Shown here one piece after another: positions 24,124 through 32,257 of a stretch of 34,549 nucleotides of DNA. Under the pieces are notes generated by a model. It had not been told where the DNA came from and searched no databases. It worked only from the letters and a program-made list of their open reading frames with translations. The stretch is from Pedobacter frigidisoli. GTDB taxonomy: Bacteria > Bacteroidota > Bacteroidia > Sphingobacteriales > Sphingobacteriaceae. How positions within the stretch are numbered: the stretch's first letter is position 1; each line of letters begins with the position of its first letter. A program made the translations under genes and the position numbers. The DNA lies in NCBI RefSeq assembly GCF_004331675.1, contig NZ_SJSN01000027.1, positions 1-34,549 of the forward strand. Reading direction: 5' to 3'.

Positions 24124-24987
24124 CTATGATTTTGTTTTATTAAAGCTTTTATTGATGCTGTAATAAAGGTTTTTTGCCGAATATCTTCCTGGATCAATGA
24201 TCCTCCGAATGGTATAAAGCGGGAAATTCTCATCTCTTGGTGTCGATAAAATAAATGCAGCCTTAAATCCATGTTCCTTTAATTTATGCAGGGTTGATGC
24301 CTTAAAAACGCCATATGGAAAAGCGAAGTATTCAATCTTTTTGCCTGTAATTTCTTCCAGTTTTTTGGTAGGTTCATCAATCTGCGTAGTCCAATCCTCA
24401 TCCTTAAACTGCGCAAAGTTTTTATGATCGTAAGTATGACTTGCAATTACATTTCCATCATCAGCAAGTTGCTTAATATTTTCTTTAGTCATGTAGCTAA
24501 TTCTACCTTTCCTGCCGATAGAAACCGTCATGATAAAATAAACACCTTTAAAACCATACCTTTTTAACGTTGATGCGCCAGTTGTAAATTGATCCAGATC
24601 AGTATCATCAAAAGTAATCATAATCGGCTTTTCTGGAAGCTTGGCGCCATAAACCAGGTAATTGTAGAGTTGATCGGGCAAAATAGTATGGTAGCCAGAA
24701 TCTGCCAACATTTTAATGTGTTGCTTAAATTTATCTGGAGCAATAATATCATCATGGGCCCTTTTACTATCGCTGGCTAGGTTATTTCTAATTTGATGAT
24801 AGCATAAAACAGGTACTTCTCTATGAGACAGAATCGTTTTATTGTCGGCGGGTTTTTGTTTAGTCGTATCTATAACTTCCTTACTTGAAATTACAATATC
24901 ACTTTTGGTTTTCTGATTTTTTGAATCAGCATTACAGGATGTAATTAAAATGGGGATGATAACGGCGAAATGCAGATATCGTTTCAT
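24124..24987 (-). CDS. Polysaccharide deacetylase family lipoprotein 1
   Basis: The protein has 287 residues with a lipoprotein signal peptide (IPILITSC, cysteine 18) and a linker to about residue 55. The NodB/CE4 fold begins VPVLCYHQIRN. Motif 1 reads TFDDTD (125-130), where the usual form is TFDDG; both aspartates are kept. Motif 2, SHTYDH (183-188), supplies the metal histidines, and motif 3 is FAFPYG (221-226). It probably removes acetyl groups from an N-acetylated glycan such as peptidoglycan or poly-GlcNAc at the cell surface. It resembles the upstream paralogue at 25073-25954 along the whole domain, so it arose by tandem duplication. Confidence 0.9.
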   Translation of the reverse strand: MKRYLHFAVIIPILITSCNADSKNQKTKSDIVISSKEVIDTTKQKPADNKTILSHREVPVLCYHQIRNNLASDSKRAHDDIIAPDKFKQHIKMLADSGYHTILPDQLYNYLVYGAKLPEKPIMITFDDTDLDQFTTGASTLKRYGFKGVYFIMTVSIGRKGRISYMTKENIKQLADDGNVIASHTYDHKNFAQFKDEDWTTQIDEPTKKLEEITGKKIEYFAFPYGVFKASTLHKLKEHGFKAAFILSTPRDENFPLYTIRRIIDPGRYSAKNLYYSINKSFNKTKS

Positions 24988-25015
24988 GATGATGAAGAGC
25001 TGATGATGGATTTAC

Positions 25016-25068
25016 TTAATAACGGTATCCTTTTTCCTTTTTTTGAGCGTTTAGGATACCGTTATTAA
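25016..25068. terminator. Perfect 15-bp inverted repeat between the two deacetylase genes
   Basis: ttaataacggtatcc (25016-25030) pairs with ggataccgttattaa (25054-25068) around a 23-base T-rich loop. It lies directly after the stop codon of the upstream minus-strand gene, consistent with a terminator or an mRNA-stabilising structure separating the paralogues. No T run follows the stem, so an operator-like site is also possible. Confidence 0.5.
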
Positions 25069-25072
25069 TGAG

Positions 25073-25954
25073 TTAAAAACTATTTTTAATGCTATTGCTT
25101 AATGTTTTTGGCGACCAATAGCCACTTGCAATAATCCTGCGGATGGTAAACAATGGATCTTTTTCATCGCGTTTAGTAGATAATTGATAAGCCATTCTGA
25201 AACCGCGTTTCTTCAATTCTGGAATTCCTTCAGCATTCCATAAACCGAATGGATAAGCAAATTCTGTCATGGTTTTTCCAGTAATCTCTTCGAGTTTTTT
25301 AGTGGGTTTATCTAACTGCTCTTCCCAATCTTTTCCAGTATATTTTTTAAAGTTTTTGTGGTCGTACGTGTGAGAACCGATCACATTGCCCTCATCAGCA
25401 AGTTGTTTAATCTGCTCCTTGGTCATGTAATCTACAAACTTTCCTTTTCTACCGATAGAAACCGTCATAATGAAATACACCGCTTTGTAACCCAATTTAT
25501 CTAAAGTTGGACGAACCACCGTAAATTGATCCATGTCTGTATCATCGAAAGTAAGCATAATAGGCTTGCTTGGCAACGCTGCACCAGTATTTAGGTAGGC
25601 ATAAAGTTGATCGGGCAGAATAGTATGGTAACCACTATCGGCCAGCATTTTCATCTGGTCTTTAAAATTCTGAATTTCAACAATGTAGTCTTTACCAACT
25701 TTACCATCTGTTGGTTTCCAGTTTCTCACTTGGTGATAACATAAAATTGGAACTTGTTTCCTCGCTAAAATTGTTTTGGCATCAGCCACTTTAATTTTAG
25801 AAACATCAACTGGTGTTGTTGTTGTACTACCTGCTGTTTGAATAGTTTGTGCAGTAGAACCTTTGTCGCCAGCTTTTTCGGTTTGAGATTTAGATTGACA
25901 GCTCGTTAATAAGATTATTCCAGCTGTTATGATGGTTAGTAATTTGTATTTCAT
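25073..25954 (-). CDS. Polysaccharide deacetylase family lipoprotein 2
   Basis: The protein has 293 residues from ATG 25954, whose product begins MKYKLLTIITAGIILLTSC, a lipoprotein signal peptide with cysteine 19; an ATG 39 bases further upstream would put extra residues before it. A Ser/Thr/Gln-rich linker precedes the CE4 domain, which starts VPILCYHQVRNW. Motifs are LTFDDTDMDQF, GSHTYDHKNF and AYPFGLW. It matches its downstream paralogue in order and spacing (YHTILPDQLY and VYFIMTVSIGRKG in both). Likely surface glycan deacetylase. Both proteins share the unusual TFDDT, so that is a subfamily property rather than damage. Confidence 0.9.
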   Translation of the reverse strand: MKYKLLTIITAGIILLTSCQSKSQTEKAGDKGSTAQTIQTAGSTTTTPVDVSKIKVADAKTILARKQVPILCYHQVRNWKPTDGKVGKDYIVEIQNFKDQMKMLADSGYHTILPDQLYAYLNTGAALPSKPIMLTFDDTDMDQFTVVRPTLDKLGYKAVYFIMTVSIGRKGKFVDYMTKEQIKQLADEGNVIGSHTYDHKNFKKYTGKDWEEQLDKPTKKLEEITGKTMTEFAYPFGLWNAEGIPELKKRGFRMAYQLSTKRDEKDPLFTIRRIIASGYWSPKTLSNSIKNSF

Positions 25955-25972
25955 TATAATTATATATGGATA

Positions 25973-25980
25973 CAAAACTA
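25973..25980 (-). promoter_or_regulatory. Candidate -7 element of deacetylase 2
   Basis: On the minus strand tagttttg fits TAnnTTTG, 18 bases before the ATG at 25954. No good -33 TTTG lies 19-21 bases further upstream. The divergent gap 25955-26129 should also hold the promoter of the peptidase gene, which was not recognised. Confidence 0.3.
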
Positions 25981-26129
25981 TAAATTCCATCAATTATTTA
26001 TCTATCAAAATCAATTCTGTTAATAATTTTTTCGAATGAATAAAATCTGACTAACTATCGCATTTATTACAATTCATGGCAGCCACAATAAGCTATAATT
26101 AAATAATTTAGCGGCTCAAACAAATTTTG

Positions 26130-28640
26130 ATGAACAAACTTTACAAACTCGTTCTTTGTGCGCAGGTTTTATCCCTAACTGTTGCCGCACAAAATAAAAC
26201 ATTTACCATAACCGAAAATATTCAGCCACAACCAAAGGCTAATTATCAACTCGCATCGCGATTTTCGCCAAATAAGTTGAAGAAGATGGTTTATTCTACG
26301 GCTGTAGATCCACATTGGTTAAAATTAAGCAACCGTTTTTGGTACACTTTCGAAAGCCCCAAAGGGAAATTCTGGTACTTGGTAGATCCTGCAACAAAAA
26401 GCAAAAAATTAATGTTCGATAATGCAAAAGTTGCGGCAGAGATAACTTTAGCTGTTCGCGATCCCTTTGACGCTGAACATTTACCGCTAGAAAATTTGAA
26501 ATTCGCTGCTGATGAAAAAAGTATTTCTTTCGAAGTAAAAAGTACCATCGATGAATTAAAAAAAGATAGAAAAGACAAGAAAGCTGCAGATTCTATGCAG
26601 AAGAAAATCTATTCCTTTAAATATGAATTGGCTACAGCGAAGCTTACCGAAGTGCCAAATTTTAGCAAGCCTAAACCAAAACCAGCATGGGGATCTGTAG
26701 CGCCAGATTCATCGGCCATTATCTTTTCCCGCAATTATAATTTGTATTGGATGGATAAGGCAAACTACCAGAAAGCGGTTAAGAATGAGGAAGACAGTAC
26801 CATAGTCGAGCATCAATTGACAAAAGATGGAGTAAAGTTTTATTCTTACGGTAGCGACGGCGATGGAGAAAACAACGTGGAGAACGAAAAGAACAACAAG
26901 AAACGCAGAGGAGCTTATGTATTGTGGTCGCCAAATAGTCGGTATTTTGTTTTAGATAGAACCGATGCCCGCAAGGTTAAGGATTTGTGGGTAATTAATA
27001 GCGTAACGCCTGGCCGCCCAACTTTAGAAACCTATAAGTACCAAATGCCAGGCGAAACAGAATCTCCATTAGATGAGGTTCTTCTTTTCGATTTTTCTGC
27101 AAAATCATATAAAAAACTTAACGTTGCCGCTTTCAAAGATCAGAGTGTTTCGGTATGGAGCAAGCCTGCTTTAAATAAAGACCGCGATAACGAATTCCGC
27201 CCATCTATTTGGTTGGGAAATGATAGCAAATTCTATTTCTCTCGGACCAGCCGCGATTTGAAACGAATCGATATTTGTACCGTAGATATTAATACTGATG
27301 TGGTTAAGCCACTTATCGATGAACGTTTCAATTCTTATGTAGAGGTTAATCGTCCGGCTTTAATTAACGATGGTATTGAAATGATCCATTGGAGTGAACG
27401 TGATGGTTGGGCACATTTCTACCTATTTGATGGCAATGGAAAACTTAAAAATCAGATTACAAAAGGGGCTTTCCATTGCGAAAGCATTGTAAATGTTGAT
27501 GAAAAAAACCGTATCCTTTATTTCACTGCAAATGGGAGAGAGGCGAAAGAAGATCCATATTATTTGCATTTGTACAGCATCAATTTCGATGGTTCTAACA
27601 TGAAATTGTTAAATGCTGGCGATTTCGATCATGCATCGAACATGAACGATAACAATACCTTTTTCGTAGATAATTATTCGAGGGTAAATACCATTCCTAA
27701 ATCTACCTTGTACGATAAAACTGGTAAAAAAGTGATGGATTTAGAAACCACCGATATTTCTTTGCTAACCGTTGCGGGCTACAAATTTCCGGAGCCATTT
27801 AAGGTTAAGGCCGATGATGGAATTACCGATTTATATGGTGTAATGTATAAGCCATTCGATTTTGATCCCAATAAAAAATATCCAATTATCGAGTACGTAT
27901 ATCCCGGACCGCAAACGGAGGCGGTAAATAAGGCATTTAGCAAAAGCATGGATCGTACCGAACGTTTGGCGCAATTTGGTTACATCGTAATTACGGTTGG
28001 TAATCGTGGCGGCAACCCATCTCGTTCAAAATGGTACCATACTTTCGGTTATGGTAATCTTCGCGATTATGGTTTGGCCGATAAGAAAACGGCTATCGAG
28101 CAATTGGCAGCCAGATATTCATTTATCGATGAAACAAAAGTGGGCATCACAGGTCATTCAGGTGGTGGGTTTATGTCAACAGCGGCCATGTTGGTTTATC
28201 CAGATTTCTTCAAGGCTGCAGTTTCCAATGCTGGAAATCACGATAATAGCATTTACAACCGTTGGTGGAGCGAAAAACACAATGGTATTAAGGAAGTGAT
28301 TTCCTTAAAAGGAGATACCTCGTTTAAATACAGTATCGATAAAAACCCTGATTTGGCTAAAAACCTTAAAGGACATTTATTATTGATGCATGGCGATGTG
28401 GATAATAATGTTCATCCTGCAAATTCCATTCGTGTTGCCAATGCGTTAATGAAAGCCGGTAAACGTTTCGATTTCCTTATTATTCCTGGTCAACGCCACG
28501 GTTTTGGCGACATGACCGAGTATGCTTTCTGGAAATTGGCAGATCACTTTAACAAATACTTAATCGGCGATTTTTCGAATCCAGAGGATGTAGATTTAGT
28601 AGAGATGGATCGTGATATAGAGCAAAATGGGAAGCCTTAA
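26130..28640 (+). CDS. S9 family prolyl oligopeptidase / dipeptidyl peptidase IV-like
   Basis: The protein has 836 residues from ATG 26130; the preceding TTG would add one residue. A signal peptide (LVLCAQVLSLTVAA, cleavage near residue 20) sends it to the periplasm or surface. The middle (about 70-570) is a DPP_IV-type beta-propeller with repeats such as WSPNSRYFVLDRTDARKV and IHWSERDGWAHFYLFDGNG. The C-terminal alpha/beta hydrolase carries the triad S677 in GHSGGG, D758 in HGDVDNN and H790 in GQRHGF. It probably cleaves dipeptides after proline from exported peptides. It stands alone, with no same-strand partner. A repeat-type hairpin follows about 60 bases after its stop. Confidence 0.93.
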   Translation: MNKLYKLVLCAQVLSLTVAAQNKTFTITENIQPQPKANYQLASRFSPNKLKKMVYSTAVDPHWLKLSNRFWYTFESPKGKFWYLVDPATKSKKLMFDNAKVAAEITLAVRDPFDAEHLPLENLKFAADEKSISFEVKSTIDELKKDRKDKKAADSMQKKIYSFKYELATAKLTEVPNFSKPKPKPAWGSVAPDSSAIIFSRNYNLYWMDKANYQKAVKNEEDSTIVEHQLTKDGVKFYSYGSDGDGENNVENEKNNKKRRGAYVLWSPNSRYFVLDRTDARKVKDLWVINSVTPGRPTLETYKYQMPGETESPLDEVLLFDFSAKSYKKLNVAAFKDQSVSVWSKPALNKDRDNEFRPSIWLGNDSKFYFSRTSRDLKRIDICTVDINTDVVKPLIDERFNSYVEVNRPALINDGIEMIHWSERDGWAHFYLFDGNGKLKNQITKGAFHCESIVNVDEKNRILYFTANGREAKEDPYYLHLYSINFDGSNMKLLNAGDFDHASNMNDNNTFFVDNYSRVNTIPKSTLYDKTGKKVMDLETTDISLLTVAGYKFPEPFKVKADDGITDLYGVMYKPFDFDPNKKYPIIEYVYPGPQTEAVNKAFSKSMDRTERLAQFGYIVITVGNRGGNPSRSKWYHTFGYGNLRDYGLADKKTAIEQLAARYSFIDETKVGITGHSGGGFMSTAAMLVYPDFFKAAVSNAGNHDNSIYNRWWSEKHNGIKEVISLKGDTSFKYSIDKNPDLAKNLKGHLLLMHGDVDNNVHPANSIRVANALMKAGKRFDFLIIPGQRHGFGDMTEYAFWKLADHFNKYLIGDFSNPEDVDLVEMDRDIEQNGKP

Positions 28641-28680
28641 GTTTTAATAAATTCTTTCTGATAAAAGTACTCGTAATTCC

Positions 28681-28723
28681 GTGGTCTGTGACTGATTCCA
28701 GTGGTCTGTGAGCCACAGACCAC
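28681..28723. terminator. Perfect 10-bp hairpin with an extra direct copy of its arm
   Basis: gtggtctgtg (28701-28710), loop agc, cacagaccac (28714-28723). A third copy of the left arm, gtggtctgtg, lies at 28681-28690. It lies about 40 bases after the peptidase stop, so it may terminate or stabilise that transcript. The spare arm makes two alternative pairings possible. Confidence 0.5.
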
Positions 28724-28847
28724 TTCGCAATTTCACTTTCCAAGTGCAATTTCCATCAAGCTATTTGCATCCTGTATCCGGCCTAGGAGATGATGGCGGG
28801 ATAAAACGTTAAAGCTTTTGGAGAAACTTTCAAATCATCACTCCCCA

Positions 28848-28891
28848 GGCAACGCGTTCTGCCCGATTTTTCATCGGGTACTTGTGTTGCC
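28848..28891. repeat. Nested inverted repeat
   Basis: Outer arms ggcaac (28848-28853) and gttgcc (28886-28891) enclose an inner hairpin cccgat/atcggg (28862-28878) with loop ttttc. It looks like a dispersed repeat unit. Confidence 0.5.
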
Positions 28892-28945
28892 GAAATAGAG
28901 CTTTTACGAATTTATCCAACATCAGGTCCCGGCCTTGGCCTTTTG

Positions 28946-28971
28946 TTACTTTTGGGCCAAGCCAAAAGTAA
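28946..28971. repeat. Perfect 10-bp inverted repeat
   Basis: ttacttttgg pairs with ccaaaagtaa around gccaag. Nearby ggcc-rich sequence (ggccttggcc at 28931-28940) adds further dyad symmetry. It may also serve as a terminator for the minus-strand monooxygenase ending at 29054. Confidence 0.5.
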
Positions 28972-29053
28972 AAGCGGTTCAGCTGCAAGCTGAGGCAGGC
29001 CAAAGAATTAAGATCCCAGTCAAGCTGAGGGTAATTTATTTACGAGATCACCA

Positions 29054-30223
29054 TTAAGCCAACTTAACGCCACTAAAGAATTTAAGCATCGTACTCAATG
29101 CATTTTCAGCGTGCATACGCTCACCATTTTCCAGAGATTCACGAGCCATTATCGCTGCCCTTTTCCGCATATTTGTTTCATAAGCAGAAATTGCTTGTTG
29201 CTCCGTATTGTATTTGACTGCAGTTAAACACTCGCTCAGTTCCAATGCATCAAGCATGGCCATATTTACACCTTCACCGGCAAAAGGTGGCATTAAATGT
29301 GCTGCATCACCCAGCATTGTTAAATTTGGTAAAGCTTCCCAGGTTTGATCTAAAGGCATACAATATATTGGTCGTGGAATGAAAGGTGTTTCTGCATTTT
29401 CGAATAGTTCGTTCCAAATATTACTCCACTCAGGGTATTTTTTGCTAAACCATTCCAATACTTGTGCGCTATCAGAAAAGTTTAAATCAATTGCTGAACT
29501 CCAATTTTCATCAGCTTTAAAACTTGCATAAAAGCCAATTTCTCCATTCGCTTTCTGTCCCATCAATATATCTTTCTCATTGCCGAAAGCCATTACCTTT
29601 CCTCCTCTAAGCAGGGCGGAAATCCTCGGAACAGATTTCTCCGCATCATAAATATTTCCCTCAAGCATGGTTATTCCAGAATAAAAAGGTTTTATATCAG
29701 TCAAATAAGGGCGAATTTTTGAATTTGCACCATCAGCCGCAATAACCAGATCGGCATAAGTGTCGACGCCATTCTTAAAATGTAGCAGCCAGCCCTCATC
29801 TTGAACTTCCATAGAAACAAAGTGGCTGTTCCATACAATTGTATTTGCTTCCAAAGATTCTATTAAGATTTTTCTTAATACGCCACGGTCTATTTCAGGA
29901 CGAAAATGCTCGTGATCAAAATTTTCTTCTTTAACAATTTCGTGATCACTGAAAAATATTTCTGCCTGCTCGTTTACAATAATGGTTTTATCAGCACCAA
30001 TCATGTAATTCATCTTAAATTCATCAATTAAACTCGCCTTATTCAGTGCTGCCAAGCCCGATTCGATATGCAAATCGAGTGGCGAACCCTGTACGCGTGC
30101 ATTTTTATCAAGATCTCTTTCATAAACTTTTACATCTGCACCTTTAAGCTGTAACAGCTTTGCCAAGGTTAATCCTCCCGGACCACCGCCTACAATAGCA
30201 ATGTTTTTATTCTGTAATAACAT
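29054..30223 (-). CDS. Tet(X)-like FAD-dependent monooxygenase
   Basis: The protein has 389 residues, close to the 388 of Tet(X), and aligns with it by eye throughout: IVGGGPGGLTLAKLLQ with the dinucleotide-binding GGGPGG (12-17), VYERD, LDLHIESG, a middle block ADLVIAADGANSKIRPYLTD, and GDAAHLMPPFAGEGVN near 304-319, which binds FAD. The family hydroxylates aromatic or polyketide substrates using NADPH and oxygen; Tet(X) inactivates tetracyclines. Many Bacteroidota carry chromosomal relatives without proven tetracycline activity, so resistance is only a possibility. An AraC-family regulator lies 24 bases upstream on the same strand. No signal peptide, so cytosolic. Confidence 0.87.
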   Translation of the reverse strand: MLLQNKNIAIVGGGPGGLTLAKLLQLKGADVKVYERDLDKNARVQGSPLDLHIESGLAALNKASLIDEFKMNYMIGADKTIIVNEQAEIFFSDHEIVKEENFDHEHFRPEIDRGVLRKILIESLEANTIVWNSHFVSMEVQDEGWLLHFKNGVDTYADLVIAADGANSKIRPYLTDIKPFYSGITMLEGNIYDAEKSVPRISALLRGGKVMAFGNEKDILMGQKANGEIGFYASFKADENWSSAIDLNFSDSAQVLEWFSKKYPEWSNIWNELFENAETPFIPRPIYCMPLDQTWEALPNLTMLGDAAHLMPPFAGEGVNMAMLDALELSECLTAVKYNTEQQAISAYETNMRKRAAIMARESLENGERMHAENALSTMLKFFSGVKLA

Positions 30224-30242
30224 AATTTTGATTTTTACACCA

Positions 30243-30250
30243 CAAAATTA
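30243..30250 (-). promoter_or_regulatory. Candidate -7 element before the Tet(X)-like gene
   Basis: On the minus strand taattttg fits TAnnTTTG 19 bases before the ATG at 30223, overlapping the stop codon of the upstream regulator gene. No clear -33 box is visible. If real, the monooxygenase could be transcribed separately from the regulator. Confidence 0.3.
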
Positions 30251-30997
30251 TTGCTTCAGATAGACTAGGAATTGTAAAAAACGGTCGTTTTCATTTTTGA
30301 ATAGTTCTTTAGGCGAGACACCAGAAAGCTTTTTTATTTCTTTAATAAAATGCGATTGATCGGTAAAGTTGAGTTGCGGGTAAAGTTTGCCTTCTTTGAT
30401 ATGTTGAAGCGAAGCTTGAAAACGTAGGATGTTGCAATATGCTTTTAGCGAAAGACCAAATTGCCCCTTGAAATAACGGTTGATTTGTCGTTCAGTCCAA
30501 AATATTTTTTCGGCAAGTTCTTTTATTGAGATTTCCCCATTTGCGAGCATAATTAATTCAAACAGTTTACGCTTCCGTTCATCAATTTCTTTGGGTAAAC
30601 AGGAAATTATTTTTTGCGTAGCTTTTTTACAAAACGCATTAAAATCGTTTAAATCATCGATTGAAAAACCCCAAAAATGATCAGGCAAAACTTTCCCTGC
30701 GTTTAATATTTCTGCGACTGAAAAACCAAAAACATATTCTATTGCAAGTGGATTGAAACTAATTGAAAAGAAATTTATCACATCAACCTTTGCATACTTT
30801 GGCTTAGTTTCCAAACCCAATAACGCAATGGTAAGGCGGTCGTCTGCATTTTTTGAAAATATCAAATCAATTTTTCCATTCGGAATTACTACGGCATCAT
30901 TTACCGTAGCTAGGTTATTTAATGACGAAAAACAATAAACATAATCAGCAAGGGATTTTTCGGGTTTTAGTAGTTGATAATTTAAAGCATCATCCAT
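30248..30997 (-). CDS. AraC-family transcriptional regulator
   Basis: The protein has 249 residues. The N-terminal part (about 1-140) resembles the ligand-sensing region of small Bacteroidota AraC regulators (LADYVYCFSSL, VVIPNGKIDLIFS, FFSISFNPLAIEYVFGF). The C-terminal part has two helix-turn-helix motifs: ISIKELAEKIFWTERQINRY (about 155-180) and LNFTDQSHFIKEIKKLSGVS (about 205-230), the usual HTH_18 layout. It is cytosolic. It lies 24 bases upstream of the Tet(X)-like gene on the same strand, so it most likely controls that gene and itself. The inducer is unknown. Confidence 0.9.
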   Translation of the reverse strand: MDDALNYQLLKPEKSLADYVYCFSSLNNLATVNDAVVIPNGKIDLIFSKNADDRLTIALLGLETKPKYAKVDVINFFSISFNPLAIEYVFGFSVAEILNAGKVLPDHFWGFSIDDLNDFNAFCKKATQKIISCLPKEIDERKRKLFELIMLANGEISIKELAEKIFWTERQINRYFKGQFGLSLKAYCNILRFQASLQHIKEGKLYPQLNFTDQSHFIKEIKKLSGVSPKELFKNENDRFLQFLVYLKQ

Positions 30998-31114
30998 TGT
31001 TGATCTATCTGTAAATTGTTTTTTAAATTATGACTAAAGTTAGCGTTTGCAAAGCAGAGAAAATTGGCATTCTTTCAATAAATTGAGTGCTGAATTTGAG
31101 CATAAGCAGCTGGT

Positions 31115-31540
31115 TTAATCATCTATTGCTTCAATACCCTGTTCCTTAAGTTTAGCCAGATGATCTTTCATTGTTTTAAGCTGCTCTTCAGAATGCCCTT
31201 GCCATTTCTCAACTATTGCAATTACTCGAAGTGCTTGCTTCGAGCGGTAAGATTTAGTTGGATTACCAGGGAATTTTTTATCTGTTAAATTTGGATCATC
31301 TTGAATAGCACCTGTTGGCTCAACAATATAAATTCGCTCCAAACCATCGCCCAAAGCAAGCTCTGCCCCCCAAATTGCAGCCTCTAAAGTAGCGGTAAGG
31401 TAAATGTAGGATCCCTTTTTTTGTTTGCCGTAGTTTGAATTAAAGCCCGGTTGAATTAAATCTCCTACGCTGAGCTTGGCTTTACTACCATGATAAAATG
31501 TTTGCATTAAATCGATGTGAGGTGCTGTTTCCATATTCAT
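31115..31540 (-). CDS. arr: NAD+:rifampin ADP-ribosyltransferase (Arr family)
   Basis: The protein has 141 residues from the chosen ATG 31540, matching the ~140 of the family; an ATG at 31573 would add 11 residues and one at 31534 remove two. It reads FYHGSKAKLSVGDLIQPGF, then SYIYLTATLEAAIWGAELAL, IYIVEPTGAIQDDPNLTDKK and FPGNPTKSYRSKQALRVIAI. H17, Y47 and D82 sit with the same spacing as His19, Tyr49 and Asp84 of mycobacterial Arr, the residues linked to NAD binding and catalysis. The family adds ADP-ribose to rifamycins, blocking RNA polymerase binding. The match is strong, so rifamycin inactivation is likely, although relatives in environmental bacteria may have other substrates. It is a single cytosolic domain, on the same strand as flavin monooxygenases and a GNAT gene. 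Confidence 0.92.
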   Translation of the reverse strand: MNMETAPHIDLMQTFYHGSKAKLSVGDLIQPGFNSNYGKQKKGSYIYLTATLEAAIWGAELALGDGLERIYIVEPTGAIQDDPNLTDKKFPGNPTKSYRSKQALRVIAIVEKWQGHSEEQLKTMKDHLAKLKEQGIEAIDD

Positions 31541-31630
31541 ATACGCTGTCAGTTTGTAAGGGTAAGAAAGCAATTAGTGCTTTAAATCCCCGCTGTAAAC
31601 TCATTATAAACCATAGCTTAAACGTAGCCC

Positions 31631-32113
31631 TTAAACTAATAGTCTATAAATATATTCCTCAATCTCTTCTTGTCGGGCATTTGCAAAGCCCTTATCTTTC
31701 CCAATTCTCTCAAATCCGCAATGTTCTAAAACCTTTTGCGATCCATAGTTGTCAAACGCTGTGCGGCCATAAATTGGTCTGGATGTTTCCGTTTTCAAAA
31801 ATGCTTTAAGAGCAGCTGTGGCAATCCCTTGTCCCCAAAATTTCTTGTCAATCCAATAGGTAAGTTCGGCTTCATTGTGCATCATAAATTTTGCGATGCT
31901 ACCCACAATCACATCATCTACTTTTATGGTTTGCATATTGATGGTTGGGTCGGCTAAATGCCTGCTGTACTTTTCTAGGTAAGCCATTTTATCGTTTGGG
32001 TCTTTAGCCGTAAAAGCGGCTAAATAGTTTGCTTCTTCATCCAGTTGAAACTGAAAAAATGTTTGTAAATCATCTATTTCTGTATTAACTAATGTGATTT
32101 TATGTTTTATCAT
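31631..32113 (-). CDS. GNAT family N-acetyltransferase (RimJ/RimL-like)
   Basis: The protein has 160 residues. The acetyl-CoA-binding motif A is ELTYWIDKKFWGQGIATAAL (about 83-101), with WGQGIA as the pyrophosphate loop, followed by IYGRTAFDNYGSQKVLEHCG (motif B, about 113-133) and GFERIG. This arrangement matches Acetyltransf_3 proteins that modify ribosomal protein N-termini, amines or small molecules. No substrate-specific signature was seen. Its gene neighbours are an Arr-type enzyme and flavin monooxygenases, but it is not a recognisable aminoglycoside acetyltransferase. Cytosolic. The 144-base gap upstream is AT-rich and shows no clear promoter. Confidence 0.88.
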   Translation of the reverse strand: MIKHKITLVNTEIDDLQTFFQFQLDEEANYLAAFTAKDPNDKMAYLEKYSRHLADPTINMQTIKVDDVIVGSIAKFMMHNEAELTYWIDKKFWGQGIATAALKAFLKTETSRPIYGRTAFDNYGSQKVLEHCGFERIGKDKGFANARQEEIEEYIYRLLV

Positions 32114-32257
32114 TGTGGTAAAATTTGACAGGTTTAATCATTGCTAGTGTAGCAACTATGGCTCATGAAAATAGTGAATTATAAAGTAAAACTAAGATTG
32201 AAATTAAGCTATTTTTTATAATGTACAACTCATCTACACCAGCGAAAGAATTTTCAC

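Larger units (their letters stand above)
28641..29053. other. Intergenic region rich in palindromes, no gene seen
   Basis: This 413-base region lies between convergent genes. It contains three separate structured elements (28681-28723, 28848-28891, 28946-28971), described individually, and no plausible reading frame. The palindromes are unrelated in sequence to the GC-rich repeats of the transporter locus. Confidence 0.6.

Noticed and set aside
27997..28299. 100-residue plus-strand frame inside the peptidase gene
   Set aside because: It is an alternative frame of the conserved catalytic domain containing S677 and has no independent support.
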